From positions 1 through 34,890 of the IMG/VR virus record IMGVR_UViG_3300028706_000023: DNA of 34,890 bases; one strand, 5' to 3'. Shown in pieces: positions 8,971 through 16,390 of this stretch. Under the pieces are notes generated by a model. The model was not told the origin of the DNA, made no database searches, and saw only the letters and a program-made list of their open reading frames with translations. The first letter of the stretch is position 1; every line of letters begins with the position of its first letter. The stretch comes from a virus. The position numbers were made by a program, and so were the translations under genes.

Positions 8971-9654
8971 ATGGCTGGTGAAATTAATATTGATATCTTT
9001 GGTGGCCTATGGCAACAAGCCAAACAGGAACTACAAGGAATGTGGGATTCCCTATCTAGCCTTACTGAGTCTGAGGAGGATAAGTCTATTCCTGTAGTTA
9101 AGAGCATAGCTAAGGCCATAGAACAGCCAGAAGTACCTGTAGTATTGGAGGCTGGTATCTTTGATGATACTACTGACAGCACTTTAGTAGAGGACTTAGG
9201 ATCTGAGGATTTAGAGTCTCCAGTAATCAGTATAGACAGTGCTATAGACTCTGTAGAGGCTGCGTTCCCTTCTAATGGTATGTTATCTGAGATTGCTACT
9301 GTAGAGTCTAGACGAGGAGAAGATCCTAATACATACCGTGAGGGATATCATGGAGGTATCATGCAGGTAGACGAGGTAGGGTTTAAGGATACTCAGAATG
9401 TCAAGTCCCATCCTAAGTTAAAAGGTAAGTTCAAGAAGATTAAAGAGGAGTTTGGTATTGATTGGACTAAGACTACTTGGGAAAACCTACGTGATCCTCT
9501 CCATAGCGCGATAGCTGCTCGACTCTTTCTAAGTAATAAGTCAGGTGAAATACCAAAGACTGTGGAAGGTAGGGCAGCCTATTGGAAAGAGAAATACAAT
9601 ACAGTTAAAGGAAAAGGGTCTTCTAAAAAATACCTAGAACGTCTAAAGCAGTAA
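8971..9654 (+). CDS. Lytic transglycosylase/lysozyme-like virion protein (227 aa)
   Basis: The N-terminal 95 residues are acidic and variable. The C-terminal half looks like an SLT/goose-lysozyme fold: LSEIATVESRRG places the catalytic Glu at residue 112, GGIMQVDEVGF (about 128-138) matches the GLMQ substrate-groove motif, and a conserved helix AIAARLFLSNK follows near 190. Such enzymes cut the glycan strands of peptidoglycan. Being last in the ejection protein block, it probably opens the cell wall during DNA entry, though it could also serve as the endolysin, since no other cell-wall hydrolase is seen. ATG at 8971 directly follows the upstream stop (TAAG then ATG). The operon ends at the hairpin just downstream. 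Confidence 0.75.
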   Translation: MAGEINIDIFGGLWQQAKQELQGMWDSLSSLTESEEDKSIPVVKSIAKAIEQPEVPVVLEAGIFDDTTDSTLVEDLGSEDLESPVISIDSAIDSVEAAFPSNGMLSEIATVESRRGEDPNTYREGYHGGIMQVDEVGFKDTQNVKSHPKLKGKFKKIKEEFGIDWTKTTWENLRDPLHSAIAARLFLSNKSGEIPKTVEGRAAYWKEKYNTVKGKGSSKKYLERLKQ

Positions 9655-9669
9655 ACCCTAGACAACGTA

Positions 9670-9705
9670 AAAAGCCCCCTCAGACATCACTCTTTGGGGG
9701 CTTTT
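9670..9705. terminator. Bidirectional intrinsic terminator between converging operons
   Basis: AAAAGCCCCC at 9670-9679 pairs perfectly with GGGGGCTTTT at 9696-9705 around a 16-base loop. Because the stem is flanked by A-runs on one side and T-runs on the other, it can stop transcription from both the late plus-strand operon ending at 9654 and the minus-strand operon ending at 9725. Confidence 0.92.
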
Positions 9706-9724
9706 GTTTACCTGCTATTTACTG

Positions 9725-10294
9725 CTAGCCTACGACTTCATCGAATAGGCCATGCTTCACCGCCTCTTCTGCTGTTAACCATACGTTGTTAGGTTTCAAT
9801 AGATGCTTCTCTATGTACTTCCTACTCTTCTTAGTGTGCTTCATGTAGTGCTTCATAATGTTCTCATTGATCTGATCAAATAAAACACTCTCAGCCTCTA
9901 GGTCTGCAAACGTACCTGAACTACCAGCACTAAACTGATGACTGAGGATAGAAGTATTCTTATGTACCTTACGCTTGCCCTTAGCTCCTGTCATAGAGAT
10001 GAGCAGACCACACGATGCAGCCATCCCAGTGGCATACGTAGCGATAGGGAACTTATGACTCTCCATCTTATCTAGTAATGCGAAAGCAGAGTGTAAGTGG
10101 CCTCCTGAACTATTCACTATGATCTCTAGAATATCCTTCTCCTCACGAGGTACGGTATCATACTTATATAAGAATCTTAAGGCTCTCTCTACACTACCTG
10201 AATGAATATCATCCATAAGTAGATGACGCTTAGAGGCCCACATTGGATCATCTTCTAACATTACTTCTGGTCCTAATAGTTCTAACATTTCCAT
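9725..10294 (-). CDS. ClpP-like serine protease (189 aa)
   Basis: Fold landmarks of the ClpP/S14 family are clear: IIVNSSGGHLHSAFALLD (residues 58-75), the nucleophile Ser94 in GMAASCGLL, His119 in SILSHQF and a C-terminal LTAEEAVKHGLFDEV. At the place of the third catalytic residue (Asp171 in E. coli ClpP) the sequence has KPNNVWL, so Asn170 seems to replace Asp. It is the last gene of the leftward block, directly before the terminator, not in the capsid region. This argues against a dedicated prohead protease. It could modify host proteolysis or process a phage protein; the target is unknown. No Clp ATPase gene is present. Confidence 0.85.
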   Translation of the reverse strand: MEMLELLGPEVMLEDDPMWASKRHLLMDDIHSGSVERALRFLYKYDTVPREEKDILEIIVNSSGGHLHSAFALLDKMESHKFPIATYATGMAASCGLLISMTGAKGKRKVHKNTSILSHQFSAGSSGTFADLEAESVLFDQINENIMKHYMKHTKKSRKYIEKHLLKPNNVWLTAEEAVKHGLFDEVVG

Positions 10295-10308
10295 CTTATA
10301 CTTTTCCT

Positions 10309-12162
10309 TTAGAATGTAAGTTCACAACCACCAGCACTACAAGCTGCTTCACCTGATAGGTCTGTATTATCTACTGTCTCAACTACCTTAGTTAGGTCTA
10401 CATCATTGAGGGACTTCTCTAATACTTTGAATCGTTCCTCTGTGATAGTCTCAAACGGTGCTTGTATGTAAGTACCACCATCATAAGGTAACACTGAGAT
10501 ACCGTTGAATGTATTGCGGTTCTTCCACATCCATTCACCTACCAATGACCATTCATTATCCTTCACTGATACAGTACAGGATACGTTATGGGTGTTCTGA
10601 CCTTCTATATGCCCCTCTGCGACCCATTCAGTATTAAACCTACGTACCCTATCAAGTAGCTCTAAAGGGCTCTCAGATCGAAGTATAGAGCCTTGCGGGG
10701 CCTTTTGTGGTATTTCTACTACAGCTTGACTATCTGGATTGAAGTATTCATCCTCAATCAGCTCAGGGTGGTGTTTAACTAAGTGTTGGTACAATGCTTC
10801 ATTCTTACCTAATCGCTGTCTACGGATATAGTATTCATCGTGCCAAGCGTGAATCCCGCTACTAGAGCCGAGTACGCAACTGCTGGTGCCACTTGGCTTA
10901 ACAGTAGTGCAACGAGCAGCAGGGTTAATGCCGATAAGTTCAGCAACTCTCTTGTTCTCTTCTTTAACAGCATTAGCTGCCTCCTTTAAGTCATATTGGA
11001 GGATAACCCCAGATCCAATACCTGTCTGCCCAACACCAATCAATGCTTCCTTCTCTGTGGTATCACGCCATTGCTCACGTAAGTAATGGAAGTTAGTATA
11101 CCCTGCCTGTAGTGTGCCTAAGAATGCAGCGGCCTTACTACGTTCATTTAAGTCTTCTTGAGATGATATATCTGATACGTTTAGCTCACACAAATTGCAG
11201 AATTGATACGGGCGTAACGCGATTTCACAACATGGATTGGTCCCCCAGTCCTTATCATTAGAGAAGTATACCGCAGGTTCGCCAGATCCAGATAGCTCTA
11301 CCCGTTCCCATAGCTTCTCAAACTCACCTTTAGTAACCCGATGTCGTAGGATAACAGCACTATTATTAGAACGTCCTCGTTGTGGGTTCTGTTCCCACCA
11401 ACTACCTACCTTACAGCCTAGCATAGAATTATCATCCATAGAGAATAGACTAATCAAGGCTGCTCTGCGGATACCTCCTGCCAATACTGCATCTGCAATG
11501 TAGCACATGAGGTCATGGGCTTCTAGGGTATTCAGCTTACGTCCGATAGCACCATCTAAGAGTGAACGGAGGTTGTGGATACAGTCTTTTAGCGGTTGAG
11601 GGCCGGGGGCCTTACCACCAGAAGTCACTAACATAGCGCCTTTTGGACGTATATCACGGTAGTCAAACTCTACAGCCATTAAACCATTGAAGTATGATTC
11701 CATCAGCACCTTAACTGCGTCTGCCCACCCTTCGATGTTATCACTAACTAAGAACCTACGGGTACGTTTCTTAGGTCCACGTACTTCAGGTAACTTGCTT
11801 ACGTGGTGACGTTGTACGCTGTACCCTACACCCGTACCACCTAATAGCAAGAACATAGTCTCAGAAAACGCCTCTACATCTTCAACAGGCAAATAAGCAC
11901 AGTTGAACACACGATTAGGGGCAAGCTCAATAGGAGCACCACCAAACTGTAACGAACGCATCGAAGGTAATACCTTCTTCTCGTATACGAATTGATATAC
12001 CTCCTCAATATCCTGCTTAATGTGGGGATACTTACGTTGGTGCATCTCTTTGTTGCGCGTAACCAGTTCTTCCCACGTTTCACGGCGTTGCTCCTCTGGG
12101 ATATACTTTGCATACTTAGAGAATACAGTGATATCCGATAAGATCTTATTACTTGTTTCCAT
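10309..12162 (-). CDS. nrdJ: Adenosylcobalamin-dependent (class II, monomeric type) ribonucleotide reductase, 617 aa
   Basis: The enzyme reduces ribonucleotides to deoxyribonucleotides using B12 to make the thiyl radical. Key residues can be placed: Cys88 in VFNCAY, the NPCCE block with Asn309, Cys311 (radical Cys) and Glu313, and Cys322 in FCNLCELN. Cys311 and Cys322 are 11 apart, as are Cys408 and Cys419 of the Lactobacillus enzyme. The C-terminal tail CSAGGC (Cys608, Cys613) has the CX4C spacing used for re-reduction. At 617 residues it is shorter than the roughly 740-residue bacterial form. Its start overlaps the upstream DUF3310-type gene by 14 bases. The glutaredoxin at 19213-19467 is a likely electron donor. 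Confidence 0.92.
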   Translation of the reverse strand: METSNKILSDITVFSKYAKYIPEEQRRETWEELVTRNKEMHQRKYPHIKQDIEEVYQFVYEKKVLPSMRSLQFGGAPIELAPNRVFNCAYLPVEDVEAFSETMFLLLGGTGVGYSVQRHHVSKLPEVRGPKKRTRRFLVSDNIEGWADAVKVLMESYFNGLMAVEFDYRDIRPKGAMLVTSGGKAPGPQPLKDCIHNLRSLLDGAIGRKLNTLEAHDLMCYIADAVLAGGIRRAALISLFSMDDNSMLGCKVGSWWEQNPQRGRSNNSAVILRHRVTKGEFEKLWERVELSGSGEPAVYFSNDKDWGTNPCCEIALRPYQFCNLCELNVSDISSQEDLNERSKAAAFLGTLQAGYTNFHYLREQWRDTTEKEALIGVGQTGIGSGVILQYDLKEAANAVKEENKRVAELIGINPAARCTTVKPSGTSSCVLGSSSGIHAWHDEYYIRRQRLGKNEALYQHLVKHHPELIEDEYFNPDSQAVVEIPQKAPQGSILRSESPLELLDRVRRFNTEWVAEGHIEGQNTHNVSCTVSVKDNEWSLVGEWMWKNRNTFNGISVLPYDGGTYIQAPFETITEERFKVLEKSLNDVDLTKVVETVDNTDLSGEAACSAGGCELTF

Positions 12163-12373
12163 GATTATCTTCTAACTCTATTAGTAGGTCTATGTAATGT
12201 TTAATTTTCTCTAGGTCTTCTGTGCCATTCTTATCTCTCCATCTAGAGATATACTTAACGACATTACCCTCTATGAACCCTAGCCCATTAGAGTGTATAT
12301 ACTCTATAGGCTGTATGGCTCCCTTCTTCTTATAGTGATCCCCATTGATTTGTTTATCTAATGCACTAGCCAT
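12149..12373 (-). CDS. DUF3310-like protein (74 aa)
   Basis: The sequence has the DUF3310 pattern: INGDHYKKKGAIQPIEYIHSNGLGF, then EGNVVKYISRWRDKNGTEDLEKIKHYIDLLIE. This family is widespread in phages and often sits near nucleotide-metabolism or replication genes; its biochemical role is not established. The ATG at 12373 is preferred because GGAG precedes it at a good distance; the frame extends a few codons further upstream only with a TTG. It overlaps the 53-aa gene upstream by 8 bases and the RNR gene downstream by 14, so all three are probably translated in a coupled way. Confidence 0.85.
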   Translation of the reverse strand: MASALDKQINGDHYKKKGAIQPIEYIHSNGLGFIEGNVVKYISRWRDKNGTEDLEKIKHYIDLLIELEDNHGNK

Positions 12374-12527
12374 GTTCCTCAAACTCCCCTCTGTCTATTA
12401 CCAGCATTAGCTTATCATCAAACCTCTCTAGCAAGTCCTCAGTAGTTATCCCTAAGATTTCTACTAACAGGTCTGTATCATAGTCTCTGATAATATCTTC
12501 TATTAGTTCTTCTACTGTCTTAGCCAT
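12366..12527 (-). CDS. Small acidic protein (53 aa), unknown
   Basis: A short reading frame beginning MAKTVEELIEDIIRDYDTD and continuing with LVEILGITTEDLLERFDDKL ends at TAG 12366-12368. It fills what would otherwise be a gap between endonuclease I and the DUF3310-type gene, overlapping both neighbours by 8 bases. It is strongly acidic and predicted all-helical. The ITTEDLLERFDDKL block looks like a short helix-turn-helix-like hairpin that I recall from other small phage proteins, but I cannot name a family. Tight overlaps on both sides and the Asp/Glu-rich coding pattern support it as a real gene. Confidence 0.7.
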   Translation of the reverse strand: MAKTVEELIEDIIRDYDTDLLVEILGITTEDLLERFDDKLMLVIDRGEFEEHG

Positions 12528-12894
12528 TTTGTTCTTTACTCCATTTGTTCAGTTCTTTTAACTGATCAGAAGCGAACCATTTGATATCATGCTTATCACA
12601 CCAAGTAGCATTGGTTAATTTAGAACCCTTACGTAGTCTAGCATGAGGCTTAGACCAAACAAAGACTAAGATCTTACCTTCCTTTAACATTTGTAGGTGG
12701 ATAGCCTTGTATTTCTGAGTATCTCCTGATCTAAAGAACCCTTTGACTTCAATGTAGATGTTACCCTTTATGAAGTCTGGGTTATAGGTCCTATGGATGG
12801 TGTACTTCATCTTCTCAGACTCATACCCCCACCCATCTAGACCTACGGCTACTCTAGCCTCTAATTTACTTCTGTACTTTGGCAGTTTTGCCAT
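12520..12894 (-). CDS. Endonuclease I-like Holliday-junction resolvase (T7 gp3 family), 124 aa
   Basis: The active-site pattern of T7 endonuclease I is present: Glu12 in SKLEARVA, Asp40 in YNPDF, and Glu49/Lys51 in YIEVKGFF (Glu20, Asp55, Glu65, Lys67 in T7). Length is a little under the 149 residues of the T7 protein. The enzyme cuts branched DNA, resolving junctions before packaging and helping to break down host DNA. It lies in the replication cluster next to a RecB-like exonuclease, which suits joint host-DNA degradation. It overlaps the DUF1737-like gene upstream by 29 bases. Confidence 0.88.
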   Translation of the reverse strand: MAKLPKYRSKLEARVAVGLDGWGYESEKMKYTIHRTYNPDFIKGNIYIEVKGFFRSGDTQKYKAIHLQMLKEGKILVFVWSKPHARLRKGSKLTNATWCDKHDIKWFASDQLKELNKWSKEQNG

Positions 12895-13048
12895 TAGCCT
12901 TACCCTTTAGTAGTGCTTGTGCCATCTGTCCAGTACCGCTTATAAAAGGACTACCATGTAATTCCCAACCTTCATTGAGCCACTTATTCACTAAGTCCTC
13001 AAAACGATCTGGGCGTGGGGTCTGTACTACTTTAAATTCAATTGCCAT
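12866..13048 (-). CDS. DUF1737-like small protein (60 aa)
   Basis: The first 35 residues follow the DUF1737 pattern: an N-terminal strand (EFKVVQTPRPDRFEDLVNKW) then LNEGWELHGSPF, with a conserved Gly-Trp pair. The C-terminus is Lys/Gly-rich. The family is small and uncharacterised, found in both bacteria and phages. It lies 5 bases downstream of the exonuclease gene and overlaps endonuclease I by 29 bases; a GGAG about 13 bases before its ATG may serve as the ribosome site. No enzymatic residues are evident. Confidence 0.75.
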   Translation of the reverse strand: MAIEFKVVQTPRPDRFEDLVNKWLNEGWELHGSPFISGTGQMAQALLKGKANGKTAKVQK

Positions 13049-13053
13049 AATGC

Positions 13054-13902
13054 TTACTTATTCTCCGTTACTTCAATTACTCGTGGGACGTTCCACACTT
13101 CAGTTAAAAACTTAGGTCCATTGCTGTATAAGAATGTACGTAGTTCAGGATAACAGGTTTTCTTAAAATCACAGTAGGAGCATTTAGTAGGTAGCTTCAT
13201 ATTACCTGACTTACCATCTGCTACTGGACTAGCACAAGGCTCTGGCATCTCTGTGCTATTAACTACTTCTTTCAAGTGATCAATGCGGTCTGTGATTGCC
13301 TTACCTTGAGTTAAGTCTATCATGGCTAATGCTAGTTGTCCATTAACTTTATCCATTGCTAACCAACCGCCCTCTTTAACATCTAAGCCATGCCCGTATC
13401 CTTTTAGTTGGTCTACATAGCCAAAGGGATCATCAAACTCTACAGTATTGTCTTTGAACTTCTTGAAGCCAAAGCTAGAGGCTGATTTAACATCAATAAG
13501 TGTACCATCTATAGTACAGTCCATAGAGCCTTTGACTCCATTGACCTCTACCTTACGTTGTTGGTTCTCTACTTTGTGTCCTGATAGTTCTGTAAGTAGT
13601 AATAACATCTCCTCCAGTACGTGACCATATAGGAACTTAATCAACGTAGGGGCGCTCAGAGGTTCCCTCACGGTGCCTTTGGAGTTAAGCCATACCTGTC
13701 TATCAGGTTTGCCTACGGACGACATACGTAAGCGTGTGGTGTCTCCTCTATCTTGGAATAAAGAATCAAATACTACATCAGCAACATTATCACCAAATCG
13801 TTTGAACGCCTTATCTATGTCTACTCCTTTAGATACTTTGCTAGTAGTCATTAGCTCGTAGATATCTTCTACTACTGTTTCTACTGTTTTAGTGTGTTTC
13901 AT
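13054..13902 (-). CDS. PD-(D/E)XK exonuclease, RecB/Cas4-like (282 aa)
   Basis: Nuclease motifs in order are His94 and Glu97 in LYGHVLEEML, Asp128 in GSMDCTIDG, and Asp137-Val-Lys139 in LIDVKSAS, the signature of RecB/Cas4/lambda-exonuclease-like enzymes. Near the C-terminus Cys223, Cys241, Cys244 and Cys250 (PTKCSYCDFKKTC) could hold an Fe-S cluster, as in AddB/Cas4 enzymes. The position between polymerase and endonuclease I corresponds to the gp6 exonuclease of T7-like phages, which removes RNA primers and degrades host DNA. Its first codons ATGAAACACAC overlap the end of the HNH gene by 14 bases. Confidence 0.82.
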   Translation of the reverse strand: MKHTKTVETVVEDIYELMTTSKVSKGVDIDKAFKRFGDNVADVVFDSLFQDRGDTTRLRMSSVGKPDRQVWLNSKGTVREPLSAPTLIKFLYGHVLEEMLLLLTELSGHKVENQQRKVEVNGVKGSMDCTIDGTLIDVKSASSFGFKKFKDNTVEFDDPFGYVDQLKGYGHGLDVKEGGWLAMDKVNGQLALAMIDLTQGKAITDRIDHLKEVVNSTEMPEPCASPVADGKSGNMKLPTKCSYCDFKKTCYPELRTFLYSNGPKFLTEVWNVPRVIEVTENK

Positions 13903-14368
13903 ACTTGTTTCCTTTAGTTAAATTCTCGGATGCTTTGATTATCTGTAAGTTATTCTCTACATGTAACCCTGATACATTCTTACCTTTGAGAGGGATGATA
14001 TGATCTACATGATAACTACGAGGCCCATATTCCTTTATTAAGCGTTTACATTCTTCATATACCTCTTTTATTTTAGATAGGTCTGCCCATTTAGGTGTTC
14101 TTTGTCGCTTACGTTCATAGCGTAGTTTGTTGTACTGGTTAACATACCCCTTATTATCTTTCTTCCATTGTAGCTTACGATGATGTTCTTTAAGTCTGGT
14201 TTCTTCGGAGGAATATACCCTAGCCTCTCTTACCGCATTCCATTTCTGACCATCTATTCTCTTACAGACTACACACCTGTACTTGTGGTTTCTAACACAA
14301 CTAACCAGCCAGTTAGCCCCTTCCACTAAGGGGTCAGAACAATCAGTACAGAATCTAGTGTGTTTCAT
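13889..14368 (-). CDS. HNH homing-type endonuclease inserted between polymerase and exonuclease (159 aa)
   Basis: The N-terminus has zinc-binding-type pairs (CTDC and CVVC), a basic central region (KLRYERKRQRTPKW) and a C-terminal HNH domain: YHVDHIIPLKGKNVSGLHVENNLQII, ending NLTKGN. The gene starts inside the last codons of the polymerase gene (14-base overlap) and its own last codons overlap the exonuclease start by 14 bases. Both borders carry the same 15 bases, GTATGAAACACACTA, so both proteins upstream end in Tyr-Glu-Thr-His. This indicates recent insertion of a mobile endonuclease gene without damaging either neighbour. Confidence 0.88.
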   Translation of the reverse strand: MKHTRFCTDCSDPLVEGANWLVSCVRNHKYRCVVCKRIDGQKWNAVREARVYSSEETRLKEHHRKLQWKKDNKGYVNQYNKLRYERKRQRTPKWADLSKIKEVYEECKRLIKEYGPRSYHVDHIIPLKGKNVSGLHVENNLQIIKASENLTKGNKYETH

Positions 14369-14370
14369 AC
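13890..14370 (-). repeat. 15-bp direct repeat bordering the HNH gene
   Basis: GTATGAAACACACTA (minus strand) occurs at 14356-14370, at the polymerase-HNH overlap, and again at 13890-13904, at the HNH-exonuclease overlap. The two copies are identical over 15 bases and 466 bases apart; three bases (AAC) just upstream also match after a two-base difference. Excising one copy plus the gene would fuse the polymerase stop directly to the exonuclease start with the same overlap. Confidence 0.85.
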
Positions 14371-16082
14371 CAGTTACTTCCTATCTTAGCTTCACCGTCC
14401 AAAGGACAATTCATATTTAATTCAATACCTGCATTGACCATAGCCCTTACAGCTAACTCACCAAAGCGTACTGCATCCTTCTCTATTACTTGAGTCTGGA
14501 TTTCGTCATGGATATTACCTATTAACTTAAAGTCAAGGTTTTCTTTCTTAGCATCCTCATATAATAATACTAGGGCTTTCTTCATCACTATCGCCCCTGC
14601 TGACTGTAAGAGGTAATTAGGTGCTGAATGCTCGCTTTTGACTTTTATCTTTCTACCATCCAAACCCTTCAAGTAACCTCTATTAGATGCTTTCTTTACC
14701 TTAGTGATTAAGTTAGCTAACGAGGGTATATTATCGAATAAGGTAGTCTTTAGCTTCTTACCTGCTGAAGCAGAACCGTTAATTATCTCCCCCATCTTAG
14801 CATCACCAGCCCCATAGCACAGAGCATATATCATCGTTTTGGCCTGATCCCTAGTTTCTAAACCAGCCATGTTCTGATTATAGGTATGTATATCACCATC
14901 TAAGATCTGATTAGTGTAATCCTTATCGTTCATGTAGCTGGCAAGCATTCTCAATTCTAAACCAGAAGCGTCCATACCAACTAGCTTATAACCTTTAGGT
15001 ACAATCCAGCACTCCCTACATTCCTTACCATAAGGACTATATCCAGCAGGAACTTGAGCTACGTTAGGACTACTGTGGCTCATACGGTTTGTCTGTGCGC
15101 CTATGGGGTTAACGTAACCGTGTACTCTACCATCCTCTTCCATTGAATCAATCCAACTAGATACCATACCTACACGCTTCTGTAGTAGGAGATAGTCTTT
15201 GATTAGGATGGCTTCTGGTATGTCTACCCCATCTAAGATCTTCTCGTCTACCATTGGCTTGCCTGTCTCAGTGAACTGCTGAGGCTTCCAACCATAGTGC
15301 ATTAGGTATCGACCTATCTGCTGACGGCTACCTAAGTTAAAGATAGGATATTCAAACACACCATAGCTAAAGTTATCATCATAGTGATAGCCTTTATCCC
15401 TATGCTTCTGCATTATAGCTGCTTCAGTGCCATCCTTCTTCAGAGGGTTCTTAGGGTAGTTCTTCTCTACCCATACTGGTAGTGGTTGGAACCTCTCACG
15501 TACCTTAGCCTCTGCATCTAACATACTCTCTTTGAGTTCAGCTAATAACATGAATGCTTTCTTTTCGTCTAATAACCAACCATTACGTACCTGTTCAGAG
15601 ATAATAGAATGTACGTCCATCTCTAGTTGTATTGATTCAGGAGAGAACCCCTTCGCTTCTACTAAGAGATGTTTATAGACTAATACGTTAACTGCTACAT
15701 CATTGATACAGTATTCTAACATCTCGTCTGTATACTGAGAGAAGTCTGTGAAGTCTCCCTTTAAGTTACCTAACTTCTCACCCCATGCCTTGAGGGAATG
15801 ACCACCCTCCCTTACTGGATTGAATAACCGAGACATCACTAAGGTATCCGTTAGCTTAATGCCTGTGAAGTCACAACCTAATAATCTCTCTAAGACAGGT
15901 ACATCATACCCTAAGATGTTATGGCCTATAATCTCAGCAATACCATCAAGATTAAAGCTGTTAACTTCGTAAGGTGTATAGTGAGTAACCTCATTAGTGT
16001 CAATATCATGACATACAATACACCATAGCTTATCTGGAGTTAGGCCGTTAGCTTCAATGTCAAGTACTATTCTATTACTCAT
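14355..16082 (-). CDS. Family A DNA polymerase with 3'-5' exonuclease, T7-like (575 aa)
   Basis: Proofreading motifs are intact: Exo I DIEANGL (Asp8, Glu10), Exo II HNILGYD (Asp60) and Exo III YCINDVAV (Tyr124, Asp128). Polymerase motif A is GMDASGLELR (Asp371), motif B is RDQAKTMIYALCYG (Arg411, Lys415, Tyr419, Tyr423) and motif C is NIHDEIQ (His525-Asp526-Glu527). Tyr419 corresponds to E. coli Phe762 and T7 Tyr526. At 575 residues it is shorter than T7 gp5 (704). It replicates the genome together with the primase-helicase and SSB of this block. Its end overlaps the inserted HNH gene; the DUF551-like gene ends 2 bases before its ATG. Confidence 0.95.
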   Translation of the reverse strand: MSNRIVLDIEANGLTPDKLWCIVCHDIDTNEVTHYTPYEVNSFNLDGIAEIIGHNILGYDVPVLERLLGCDFTGIKLTDTLVMSRLFNPVREGGHSLKAWGEKLGNLKGDFTDFSQYTDEMLEYCINDVAVNVLVYKHLLVEAKGFSPESIQLEMDVHSIISEQVRNGWLLDEKKAFMLLAELKESMLDAEAKVRERFQPLPVWVEKNYPKNPLKKDGTEAAIMQKHRDKGYHYDDNFSYGVFEYPIFNLGSRQQIGRYLMHYGWKPQQFTETGKPMVDEKILDGVDIPEAILIKDYLLLQKRVGMVSSWIDSMEEDGRVHGYVNPIGAQTNRMSHSSPNVAQVPAGYSPYGKECRECWIVPKGYKLVGMDASGLELRMLASYMNDKDYTNQILDGDIHTYNQNMAGLETRDQAKTMIYALCYGAGDAKMGEIINGSASAGKKLKTTLFDNIPSLANLITKVKKASNRGYLKGLDGRKIKVKSEHSAPNYLLQSAGAIVMKKALVLLYEDAKKENLDFKLIGNIHDEIQTQVIEKDAVRFGELAVRAMVNAGIELNMNCPLDGEAKIGSNWYETH

Positions 16083-16084
16083 TT

Positions 16085-16390
16085 CTACCCCCTATGTCCA
16101 TATTGTTCTACACCATTACCATGCCTAACTGAACACCCTAAAGGATCTTCGTCACAGTTTGGATATGAGTAGCACCCTATGTGTTCATCACAAGAACCAT
16201 CATCCTCTTCTTCAACAGGGATAAGTTCTTCTGGAACAATAGGCACAGGCATCCAATGTGAGATTTTCCACACTTCAAACTCTTCGTTGCTGTAATGCAA
16301 AGCATCTACTTCACCGTTACCATCTACTATCAATACAAACTGGCCTTCATATGGTAGTTTATCACTAACATTAATCCAATTAGAAATCAT
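16085..16390 (-). CDS. DUF551-like protein with Cys-rich tail (101 aa)
   Basis: Residues 1-51 fit the DUF551 pattern: WINVSDKLPYEGQFVLIVDGNGEVDALHY at the start and KISHWMPVPIVPEE at about 43-56. The family is common in phages, and its function is not known. The C-terminal 40 residues are acidic and then contain four cysteines (CDEHIGCYSYPNCDEDPLGC), an extension that could bind metal. The gene overlaps the primase-helicase stop by 11 bases and lies 2 bases before the polymerase start, in a continuous translational chain. Confidence 0.8.
   Translation of the reverse strand: MISNWINVSDKLPYEGQFVLIVDGNGEVDALHYSNEEFEVWKISHWMPVPIVPEELIPVEEEDDGSCDEHIGCYSYPNCDEDPLGCSVRHGNGVEQYGHRG

Noticed and set aside
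9725-10294. ClpP-like protein as a prohead protease
   Set aside because: The gene is in the leftward replication/nucleotide operon on the opposite strand from the capsid genes, and the head module has a separate scaffold gene.
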